Origin: Alistipes sp.
Lineage (GTDB): Bacteria > Bacteroidota > Bacteroidia > Bacteroidales > Rikenellaceae
Assembly: GCA_017481925.1 (NCBI GenBank)
Contig: JAFUOK010000048.1
Coordinates: 1 to 33,638, forward strand
Length of the DNA stretch: 33,638 nucleotides
Direction of reading: 5' to 3'
Shown: piece after piece, positions 25,305 through 32,656 of the stretch
Numbering within the stretch: the first letter of the stretch is position 1
Layout: every line of letters begins with the position of its first letter
Notes under the pieces: generated by a model
What the model was told of the DNA's origin: nothing
The model's database searches: none
Seen by the model: only the letters and a program-made list of their open reading frames with translations
Position numbers and translations under genes: made by a program

Positions 25305-25472
25305 TAGTATTTAATGGTTAATAATTATTTCTGCCAATAGCCCTCGATGAGGGCAATACAAAATTTCAAGTCGTTGCCTCCCCATTACAGACAATTCGCT
25401 AAAAATCAAACGCTCGTACACAAGACTTGCCGCTTGAAAATTTCACGTGCTTTCTGCAATGTCTTTGTACAA

Positions 25473-25503
25473 CAAAGTTAAGGATAAAAATTATACTTGC
25501 AAA
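25473..25503 (-). promoter_or_regulatory. Consensus promoter with long leader for the small barrel gene
   Basis: On the minus strand TTTG (25500-25503), 19 bases, then TAACTTTG (25473-25480). The implied leader of about 160 bases contains a hairpin at 25340-25354 (GCCCTC and GAGGGC, loop GAT), roughly 35 bases before the start codon. Confidence 0.85.
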
Positions 25504-25874
25504 CTTTCTTCCGTTTTATTTACATCGCAATTTTGTACTGTTTACAAAGTCACCCAAAGTTGGAACTTTACAAGGAAAAGGTGAAAAATCAGGAAAATAT
25601 TACTATTTTTATGCTGATTTTCGCCGTGCAAAAAAATGATTTTCAAAAACCACAACGCCCACATAAGGGTATGGCGCAGAATCGTACTATGATAAGGCAT
25701 CGGGCGAGTCTTCCTCAACAACTAATAAATCGATGCACAGCATATGTTTTTTGTTTGCGAAGGCAATTATTGAGTAGAAATTTGGCGCAAAATGCATAAA
25801 AATCGAAAAATTATTACTACCTTTAAATCGGGTTATGGCCTTCAAGAAAAAACAACTAAACAAACTATACATTT
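25504..25874. other. AT-rich gap before the Gfo/Idh/MocA gene
   Basis: No gene is convincing in these 371 bases. TACCTTTA at 25818-25825 is one base off the -7 consensus and has no -33 partner, so the promoter of the downstream gene is unresolved. Confidence 0.4.
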
Positions 25875-27332
25875 ATGAGCGACAAAATTTCACGCAGCGA
25901 CTTTCTGAAGAAGTCAGGAATGGCTGCAGCAGGCGTAATGATGGGTGGCTTGGCATCGGCTGCAACACCCTCGGCACAACAACAGGCACAGGACAAGAAG
26001 GCTCGCTTTGCCAAACTGGGTAAGGTGAACATCGCATGGGTTGGTATGGCCAACCGTGGCCGCGAGGTTATGCGCGAGTTCGAGAAGACAGGCATGGCCA
26101 ACATCGTGGCTATGTGTGACGTTGATCCCAAGTCAAAGGGCTCACAGGAGTCTATCGCAGCACACCCCAAGGCAAAGGTTTATACCGACTTCCGCAAGAT
26201 GTTCGACGAGATGGGCTCGAAGTTCGAGGCCGTAGTGGTTGAGACACCCGACTTCTCTCACTTCCCCTGCGTGATGCTGGCTCTTAATCAGGGCAAGCAC
26301 GTATATGTCGAGAAGCCTATGGGTCGTACGTTCTACGAGTGTGAGCTGATGATTGAGGCTGCAAAGCGTAACCCCCACCTTGTAACACAGGGCGGTAACC
26401 AGGGTCACTCTGACGCCAACTACTACCAGTTCAAGGCGTGGACCGAGGCTGGTATCATCAAGAACATCACACACGTTGATGCACATATGAACAACTCTCG
26501 TCGTTGGCACGGTTACGATGTGAACATCGACCGCTTCCCGCAGGCAGAGGCTATACCCGACGGCATGGATTGGGATTTGTGGCACACCACACAGCAGTTC
26601 CACGAGTTCAACTCGAAGTACCACCCTGGCAACTGGCGTTCATGGTACGACTTCGGTATGGGTGCTCTGGGAGATTGGGGTGCTCACCTCATTGACACCA
26701 TCCACGAGTTCCTGCACCTGGGTCTGCCCTACGAGATTACTCCCGTTAAGTTCGAGGGCTGGAATACATACTTCTTCCCCATGTCATCGACCATCAACTT
26801 CAAGTTCCCGCGTCGTGGCGATATGCCCGCAATGGATATCACCTGGTGGGACGGTATCGGCAACTATCCTCCTGTGCCCGCAGGCTACGGCGAGTCAAAG
26901 ATGGGTGACGACGTTCCTACTATCGGTGGTCAGGCTGCTGCCGCATCATCGGTTAAGTTGAATCCGGGTACTATTATGTACTCTGCCGACGACCTTATCT
27001 TCAAGCGTGGCTCACACGGTGCTACAACGAGCATCATCCCCGAGTCAAAGGCTCGTGAGATGGCAAGCCGTCTGCCCGAGGTTCCCACACCCACATCGAA
27101 CCACTACGAGAACTTCCTCTTGGCCGTTATGGGCGAGGAGAAGGCTCACTCACCGTTCGAGGTGTTCGGTCCCTTGTGCCAGGTATTCTGCCTCGGCGTT
27201 ATGGCACAGCGTCTTAACGAGAAGATTATCTTCGACCGCGAGACCAAGCGCATCGTCAACAACCGCTTTGCTGACGCTATGCTCACCAACACCCCGCCTC
27301 GTAAGGGTTGGGAGGAGTTTTATAAGATGTAA
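25875..27332 (+). CDS. Exported Gfo/Idh/MocA family oxidoreductase
   Basis: This 485-residue NAD(P)-dependent oxidoreductase probably acts on a sugar or inositol derivative. It begins with a Tat-like signal, SRSDFLKKSGMAAAGVMMGG, in which the second Arg of the twin pair is Ser. The Rossmann fold starts VNIAWVGMANRGREV (residues 51-65), and the family's EKP motif is at 146-148 in VYVEKPMGR. The C-terminal domain carries GALGDWGAHLIDTIHEF near 262-278, as in the many Bacteroidota members exported to the periplasm. The sequence is not obviously GH109. It is flanked by a terminator and appears monocistronic. Confidence 0.93.
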   Translation: MSDKISRSDFLKKSGMAAAGVMMGGLASAATPSAQQQAQDKKARFAKLGKVNIAWVGMANRGREVMREFEKTGMANIVAMCDVDPKSKGSQESIAAHPKAKVYTDFRKMFDEMGSKFEAVVVETPDFSHFPCVMLALNQGKHVYVEKPMGRTFYECELMIEAAKRNPHLVTQGGNQGHSDANYYQFKAWTEAGIIKNITHVDAHMNNSRRWHGYDVNIDRFPQAEAIPDGMDWDLWHTTQQFHEFNSKYHPGNWRSWYDFGMGALGDWGAHLIDTIHEFLHLGLPYEITPVKFEGWNTYFFPMSSTINFKFPRRGDMPAMDITWWDGIGNYPPVPAGYGESKMGDDVPTIGGQAAAASSVKLNPGTIMYSADDLIFKRGSHGATTSIIPESKAREMASRLPEVPTPTSNHYENFLLAVMGEEKAHSPFEVFGPLCQVFCLGVMAQRLNEKIIFDRETKRIVNNRFADAMLTNTPPRKGWEEFYKM

Positions 27333-27351
27333 TCTGATAAAATTCTATACG

Positions 27352-27385
27352 AAAAATGCCACTCCCAAAAGGGGTGGCATTTTTA
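27352..27385 (+). terminator. Bidirectional terminator between convergent genes
   Basis: A 10-bp stem with one G-T pair (ATGCCACTCC and GGGGTGGCAT) has a 5-base loop. It is flanked by A-run and T-run, so it can end both the oxidoreductase transcript and the facing four-gene operon. It lies between stop codons at 27332 and 27386. Confidence 0.9.
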
Positions 27386-28747
27386 TTATAATGGGAGGAC
27401 AACAGCTACATCCCGCTCTGCGTCTCCCGTACCGAAGTCGTAGCCATTCGAGAAATCCAACTTATACGACGGTTCCCCGAAACCAAAACGCTTGTAATAC
27501 CCCACAAGCTTTTCATCGGCAGGTATCAGCATCACCGCCCCATATCCTCGCTCACGCGCAATCGCTATCGCCTGACTAATCAGCGCCGAGGCCAGACCTC
27601 GACCTCGCCACTCAGCGGCTGTTGCAATGGCATAGAGATATGCCGTAGGGCCATAGTCGGTTTGCAACTCGACGATATTGAGCATCGACACCACACGACC
27701 CTGCTCGCTATGCGTCAGCAGATTTTCATCTCGATGCACATCTATAAGGAACCGATCCACCTCCTCACGGCTATCGCCAAAGACCTCCATCCACAGCGCG
27801 CGGCACTCCACCTCTCTTTGAGTGAGTTCCCTTACGCCAATCTTCTCCTGCAACCGCACGGGGTAGAACGAATGTTTCGAACGGCGCAGACCCGCAAGGC
27901 CCATATCCTCCTCACGATTCACATAACGAAATCCCTTCTGTTGCAGGGCTCGGGCAAACGAGCGATTTATCATCGGGAAGATGCCGTCCAGCGTCGCATC
28001 AGCCTTCTCGATATGGGTACAGAAAGTATCCTCCGACATTGCCGAGCCGTAGGTAAATGCCGCCACGTGGCCATCGACCAACAATACTCCGCCATACAGC
28101 CCCAACTCCTCATAGGCATCGAAAGCTCGACGGATAGCTGTCTTCTCGTCCGTATCCTTACACTCGTGCTCCTTGGCCATATTGGGATTCTCCATTACCG
28201 CCTTACGCAGTTGCCAACGGCACTCCAAGCATAGGCACTCCTGAAAATATTGAGGCGTGAGCTCACGGAACTCATACTCGTATTTCGACTCAAACTTATT
28301 GATATGGTTGCGTTTGGGCTGATACTTGCGACCTGCAAGCGTACTCAAATCTTCAACCGAATAGATATAGTCGCGATAATCGGGGTTATCGCACACAGCA
28401 AACCGCTCCGCGCCGCACGTCTCCTCCGCCCAGCGTGCAAACTGTGCGGCAGCATCGCTCGACATGCCCACCAATCGCAGGCGGACCCCTATCTGCCGAG
28501 CCTCCTCATATAGAATAGTAAGCACACGGCCATAATCCTCTGCTCCCACGATCATATAAGCAGGTTCATCGTCAAGCACGAAACGCACGACAAGTGCCCC
28601 CTCAACCTCGGCCCACGTAGTGTGGTAGATAGGTTGCCAGGCGTAGATATTCACAAAGGTATAGTCGCAGATCGGCGCCTCAGCACGCCCAAGCAGGCGA
28701 TCAATACTCGGCTTATCAGTAAGTTGTATCTCCCGGAATTGAATCAT
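27386..28747 (-). CDS. DUF2156-GNAT fusion protein
   Basis: This 453-residue cytoplasmic protein is formed of two acyltransferase-like halves. The first (about residues 5-290) is a DUF2156 domain, related to the C-terminal part of MprF-type phosphatidylglycerol aminoacyltransferases; CDYTFVNIYAWQ (27-38) and KYQPKRNHINKF (141-152) are typical. The second (about 300-440) is a GNAT domain with cofactor loop RGRGLA at 381-386 and YYKRFGF. The ATG at 28747 fits family starts but overlaps the preceding gene by 32 bases; a GTG at 28774 would lengthen the overlap. It is last in the operon after an LtaS-like gene. Acceptor and donor are unknown. Confidence 0.88.
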   Translation of the reverse strand: MIQFREIQLTDKPSIDRLLGRAEAPICDYTFVNIYAWQPIYHTTWAEVEGALVVRFVLDDEPAYMIVGAEDYGRVLTILYEEARQIGVRLRLVGMSSDAAAQFARWAEETCGAERFAVCDNPDYRDYIYSVEDLSTLAGRKYQPKRNHINKFESKYEYEFRELTPQYFQECLCLECRWQLRKAVMENPNMAKEHECKDTDEKTAIRRAFDAYEELGLYGGVLLVDGHVAAFTYGSAMSEDTFCTHIEKADATLDGIFPMINRSFARALQQKGFRYVNREEDMGLAGLRRSKHSFYPVRLQEKIGVRELTQREVECRALWMEVFGDSREEVDRFLIDVHRDENLLTHSEQGRVVSMLNIVELQTDYGPTAYLYAIATAAEWRGRGLASALISQAIAIARERGYGAVMLIPADEKLVGYYKRFGFGEPSYKLDFSNGYDFGTGDAERDVAVVLPL

Positions 28748-30680
28748 GAACGATATAATCTTTATTCTCGACACGGCTATAATAACTCTGAATCATAGCC
28801 TTCATACGCTGCTCAACCTGCTCCACCGACACTTCCGACATCAGATTCTTCTCGTGCATAACATCCTCGATAGCATAGACGCCCGTGATGTTCTTCTCGT
28901 CAAAACGAATCAGATGCGACGCAGTGATAGCCTGGAAAGCGTTGTTATCGTAATTTATTGCAAATGGTTCATCCACGTGCTCATTGAAGATATCGCGACC
29001 GAAGGCGAAGTATGGCTCCGAGTGCCCCATAAGGCCCAGCAGCGTAGGCATAATATCTATCTGCGACACCACCTGACGGTGCTCGCCAACAAGAGCGCTG
29101 TCGGGGGCGTACATAAATCCGAAAGTATGATAATCGCCCGGCGAACGGCGGAACGTCTCGGTCATCTTCTCGCTTGACACATGGTCGGCAACAAAGACAA
29201 AGACCGTATTGCGGAACCACTCCTCATTCTCATACTTGGCAAAAAATTTTCTAAACGCATCGTCCACATAGCCTACACACTGGTGGTTGGGTGTCTGACC
29301 CTTGGGATATACACCCTCATACTCCTCGGGCACCACAAAGGGGTGGTGCGAAGTGAGGGTAAACATTGTCGAGAAGAAGGGCTCTTTCTGCTCCGAGAGC
29401 ACCTCGCCCATATAATTCAAAAACTTTTCGTCCCAGATACCCCAGTAGCCATCGAAGTCATCAGTGCCGTGTACCTTCTCATAGTCTTCGCGGCTATAGA
29501 GATTCTCGATACCCGTCTGGCGTGCATAGGCGCCGAATCCCATCGATCCGTGATCCGAACCACAGAAGAACATCGTCTCATAGCCCTTATCCTTCAATAT
29601 GGCGGGCAGCGAGCGGGTCTCGGCCATAGCCTGCGGCATCAGCACAAATGGCGACTTGAATGACGGTATAGAGCTCCACACCGCCGGCAGAGCCTGAATC
29701 GAACGCTTGCCGTTGGCGTACATATTATAGAACGTATAACTCTGTCGCATGAGCGAGTCCATAAAGGGTGTATAACCCTTCTGCTCGGCATCCTTATAGA
29801 TATCGGGGCGCAACAAAGCCGAGTGCTCGGCCGAGAAACTCTCCATAATGAACAACACCACGTTACGGCCCGTGAGTTCCGTAGCCGAGGTGCCCTCGGC
29901 GGGGCGATGCTCGGGCGAATAAATCTCGGCAAGCGCGGCCTCGTCGAAATATTTCTCATAATGCAGTTTGCCACTCGAAGATATGGTTCTGAGGATGCTG
30001 AACGGATTGCTCAGAATCATCGTGGCACGGGCATTATCGGGAGTATAGAGTGTTGCGTTAGAGATAGTAATGGGGCGCGTCATCTTGGTAAAGCCGCCAC
30101 GGATACCGCCAATGGCAAGGCCCACAGCAAGAGCAAGCATCACAACCCCTACGATGTAGTACCACAGCCCCGCGAAGATATTTTCCACCTTTGCGCGGCG
30201 ACGATAACCAATAGCCAGAAGAGCGATAAGCGCCACACCTGTCAGAACGATATGCAGATTCTCCGAGGCAAAGGTCATAATGAGTTGCAACGAGTTGTCA
30301 TTATCGGCAAAGAAGATCTCATCGGCCGAGAAACGTTTTTGCGTATAGCGGAAATAGATGGCATCACCCATATTGACTACAACCAGCAGCAAGGCATTGA
30401 CCACCACATAATACCAATACATCATCGCTTGCCACCATTTCTTCTCACGCAGATGCAGCGGGAGCATCGCCAGAAGGATAAAGACAGCATTGGCATAGAG
30501 AATCGACACGGTATCGAATGTTAGCGAGCCACACAGCAGACTCCACCACTCCTCGCGAGGCAACGCTCCGATAAGTTCGCTATTGTAGAGGTAGAATACC
30601 ACTCTGCACAACATCAATACGACGTAGAGCAACAAGATGCGCCACGCCGTAAGAAGGGTATTTGAACGAAATATTTTCAT
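28716..30680 (-). CDS. LtaS-like phosphoglycerol transferase (sulfatase family membrane protein)
   Basis: This 654-residue inner-membrane enzyme has about five transmembrane segments in the first 195 residues and a periplasmic sulfatase-fold domain. Metal-site marks are NVVLFIMESFS (Glu 280), GSDHGSMGF, LTSHHPF, and FVFVADHVS. The nucleophile region is NGKRS at 323-327; in S. aureus LtaS the Thr is at the position of Arg 326, so Ser 327 is the candidate nucleophile here. Members move phosphoglycerol or phosphoethanolamine units onto envelope glycans or lipids. It starts three bases after rlmH and overlaps the DUF2156-GNAT gene. Its true donor and acceptor are not known. Confidence 0.9.
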   Translation of the reverse strand: MKIFRSNTLLTAWRILLLYVVLMLCRVVFYLYNSELIGALPREEWWSLLCGSLTFDTVSILYANAVFILLAMLPLHLREKKWWQAMMYWYYVVVNALLLVVVNMGDAIYFRYTQKRFSADEIFFADNDNSLQLIMTFASENLHIVLTGVALIALLAIGYRRRAKVENIFAGLWYYIVGVVMLALAVGLAIGGIRGGFTKMTRPITISNATLYTPDNARATMILSNPFSILRTISSSGKLHYEKYFDEAALAEIYSPEHRPAEGTSATELTGRNVVLFIMESFSAEHSALLRPDIYKDAEQKGYTPFMDSLMRQSYTFYNMYANGKRSIQALPAVWSSIPSFKSPFVLMPQAMAETRSLPAILKDKGYETMFFCGSDHGSMGFGAYARQTGIENLYSREDYEKVHGTDDFDGYWGIWDEKFLNYMGEVLSEQKEPFFSTMFTLTSHHPFVVPEEYEGVYPKGQTPNHQCVGYVDDAFRKFFAKYENEEWFRNTVFVFVADHVSSEKMTETFRRSPGDYHTFGFMYAPDSALVGEHRQVVSQIDIMPTLLGLMGHSEPYFAFGRDIFNEHVDEPFAINYDNNAFQAITASHLIRFDEKNITGVYAIEDVMHEKNLMSEVSVEQVEQRMKAMIQSYYSRVENKDYIVHDSIPGDTTY

Positions 30681-30683
30681 TAT

Positions 30684-31157
30684 TTATTCGTGATGATAAG
30701 GTTCGTTATTGAGAATCGTGAAGGCACGATACAACTGCTCGGCAAAGATGGCACGCACGATCTGATGCGAGAAGGTCATCTTCGAGAGCGATATCTTGCC
30801 GTTGGCACGGGCATACACCTCCTCCGAGAAACCGTAAGGGCCTCCGATCACCAGCACCAGACGTTTCACGCCACTGAGCATACGCTTCTGCAACCACTGC
30901 GCATACTCTACCGAGGTATATTGCACACCACGCTCATCCATAAGCGTGAGGTAGTCACCATCGCCGATGAGTCGCAATATCGCCTCGCCCTCCATCTGCT
31001 TCTGACGCGCAGGAGTCATATTGCGGGTATTGCGCACATCGGCAAGCGTAGTGATCGAGAAGCGGCAATAGTGGTTCACTCGCTTGGCATACATCTCCAC
31101 CAGCGCCTCAACCTCCCGCGAGTCGGTCTTGCCTACAACTATAAGTTCGATGTTCAT
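30684..31157 (-). CDS. rlmH: 23S rRNA (pseudouridine1915-N3)-methyltransferase
   Basis: This 157-residue SPOUT-class enzyme methylates pseudouridine 1915 in helix 69 of 23S rRNA. The knot region holds LVIGGPYGF (GGPYG at 105-109), followed by ISLSKMTFSHQIVRAIFAEQ and the C-terminal YHHE typical of RlmH. The N-terminus is the normal MNIELIVVGKT. The ATG at 31157 is one base after the preceding stop codon, giving tight coupling. An upstream extension to 31280 reads as the wrong frame of the neighbour. Its presence in an envelope-type operon is probably positional, since it is a housekeeping gene. Confidence 0.96.
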   Translation of the reverse strand: MNIELIVVGKTDSREVEALVEMYAKRVNHYCRFSITTLADVRNTRNMTPARQKQMEGEAILRLIGDGDYLTLMDERGVQYTSVEYAQWLQKRMLSGVKRLVLVIGGPYGFSEEVYARANGKISLSKMTFSHQIVRAIFAEQLYRAFTILNNEPYHHE

Positions 31158-31158
31158 C

Positions 31159-32469
31159 CTATTTGCTATCGGTGTTCCACTCGCCCTCGGCACCCTCGTA
31201 GAATACGGGCAGGTGCTTCTCCACTGATTTGAGCCACTCGTATGCCTTGTACATATTATAGCCATTACCCGACTGCGCACCTCCGAGCGAGAAGGCTACA
31301 ATGCACGAATGGTTACGCGAGCGGTAGTACATCGACTTCACACGCTCCAAATACTCATTCACCAGCTCGGGATCGTTTGCCGGCGTACCGCCCACGGCGC
31401 GGTTACCGCTATTGGTCGGCGAGTTGATGTTGGCGCAGTCGATGACAAACATTCCGGCCGCATCACACATATCGTAAAACCACTTGGGCTGAGGATAGTC
31501 CGGGCAGAGCGTATTATATCCACGCAGCTTCAGCTGCTCGATCTCCTTATAGGTCTGCTCGCGGTCGGGCGTAGCGTTGAAGTGCTCTTTCTTCTGCAGG
31601 TGCAGAATCTTGTCGAAGCGATAGAACTTACCATCGCGATACTCGGTCTTGCCGAAGCCTACCTTCAAGGGGATATACTCCCACAACATACCGTTGCGCT
31701 TGACGTAGAGCATCACATCGTAGAGCGGACGCTGACCGTCACCCCACTTGAAGTCGTAGGCGTGGTAGATGTCGGGGTTGAACGAGAGAGTATCTATCGA
31801 GCGCCCTTCGACCTCAATCTCATTGACGCTGAACTCCATCAGCTTACCCTTGGGATTGTAGATATCGAAACCCACCTGAATCTTCTCGGCAAAGTTAAAG
31901 TCGTTGGCAACGATTACATCCAACTTCAGCTTGGCATACTGGCGTGTGGTGTCGGGCTCCAGCACAATATCGAAATCACGTACTGCCAGGCGACGCTGCG
32001 CAAAGAGGTAACTATTCTCAAACTCCTTGAAGTCGAGTTGATAGATATTCTCCTGCAACTGCGGCGTGCGGCTCTGACGCACACCCACCATCACCTCATT
32101 GACGCCCTGACGCAAATGGGGCGAGAGCAGGAAATCGGCAGGCGTAATAGGATCCTCAACCTCGGCTATGGGCTCGTTGTTGATAAAGAGCGTGTATGCC
32201 ATACCCACATTCTCAAGGTGCAGGTAGAGGTTATAGTCGTTCATCGTAGCGTCGATCTCCACCTTCTGCACGTAGCGGATCTCGCCACCGGCGATGGCTA
32301 TACGCTCGGGCTTATAGTCGGCATAACGAGCCGTCTCCGAACGCTTGTCGGCCGTAGCATCTTCGCGTTTGTCGTAGGTCAAAAACTCCGAACGATAGAC
32401 GCGAGAAGTCTGCGCCTGGGTATTTATGATCGACATCAGGGCTATGCCCAAAAGGAAAAACTTTTTCAT
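31159..32469 (-). CDS. GH2-like secreted protein lacking the catalytic residues
   Basis: This 436-residue exported protein has a signal peptide at residues 1-20 (ending TQA). Then come beta-rich domains like the sugar-binding and immunoglobulin-like modules of GH2 beta-galactosidases, with the later part like the first half of the barrel (KEIEQLKLRGYNTLCPDYP, MCDAAGMFVIDCAN). The segment that should hold the acid/base pair, usually SLGNE, reads SLGGAQSGNGYNM at 394-406, so Asn and Glu are Gly and Ala. The protein ends soon after PVFYEGAEGEW, before the usual nucleophile. The ATG at 32469 starts the signal; no frameshift is evident. It is probably a binding protein or pseudoenzyme. It starts the four-gene operon. 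Confidence 0.82.
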   Translation of the reverse strand: MKKFFLLGIALMSIINTQAQTSRVYRSEFLTYDKREDATADKRSETARYADYKPERIAIAGGEIRYVQKVEIDATMNDYNLYLHLENVGMAYTLFINNEPIAEVEDPITPADFLLSPHLRQGVNEVMVGVRQSRTPQLQENIYQLDFKEFENSYLFAQRRLAVRDFDIVLEPDTTRQYAKLKLDVIVANDFNFAEKIQVGFDIYNPKGKLMEFSVNEIEVEGRSIDTLSFNPDIYHAYDFKWGDGQRPLYDVMLYVKRNGMLWEYIPLKVGFGKTEYRDGKFYRFDKILHLQKKEHFNATPDREQTYKEIEQLKLRGYNTLCPDYPQPKWFYDMCDAAGMFVIDCANINSPTNSGNRAVGGTPANDPELVNEYLERVKSMYYRSRNHSCIVAFSLGGAQSGNGYNMYKAYEWLKSVEKHLPVFYEGAEGEWNTDSK

Positions 32470-32514
32470 AACCAATGTGGGAAAACTTTGTCGTTAGTAA
32501 TCTTTTAACGCTTG

Positions 32515-32531
32515 ACGGTACAAAGTACCGT
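32515..32531. repeat. Perfect inverted repeat at the likely transcription start of the GH2-like operon
   Basis: ACGGTAC, AAA, GTACCGT forms a perfect 7-bp inverted repeat directly downstream of the minus-strand -7 box (32535-32542). It covers about the first 15 bases of the transcript, so it may be an operator or a 5' hairpin. Confidence 0.6.
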
Positions 32532-32534
32532 TTG

Positions 32535-32565
32535 CAAAGGTACTTTTTTTTTGACAAATAGCAAA
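32535..32565 (-). promoter_or_regulatory. Consensus promoter of the GH2-like/rlmH operon
   Basis: On the minus strand TTTG (32562-32565), 19 bases, then TACCTTTG (32535-32542), matching the consensus. It interlocks with the divergent asnS promoter. Confidence 0.88.
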
Positions 32566-32581
32566 TTATTCCCTACCTTTG
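32550..32581 (+). promoter_or_regulatory. Consensus promoter of asnS
   Basis: TTTG (32550-32553), 20 bases, then TACCTTTG (32574-32581). The asnS leader would be about 70 bases. The -33 element lies inside the minus-strand promoter. Confidence 0.88.
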
Positions 32582-32656
32582 TGGATTGATATGGGCGTGT
32601 AAGAGCGCCATAGAACAACATAGACGAGAAAATAACAAATAAAAGCATACAAAATT

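Noticed and set aside
25427-25872. Short reading frames in the gap before the oxidoreductase gene
   Set aside because: They are AT-driven, lack motifs and overlap the promoter of the small barrel gene.
25875-27332. GH109-type glycosidase as the name for the oxidoreductase
   Set aside because: The Rossmann and EKP motifs support the broad family only; I saw no GH109-specific segment.
31309-32508. 399-codon plus-strand reading frame opposite the GH2-like gene
   Set aside because: It is antisense to a gene with a signal peptide and domain pattern, would start inside it, and shows no family pattern.
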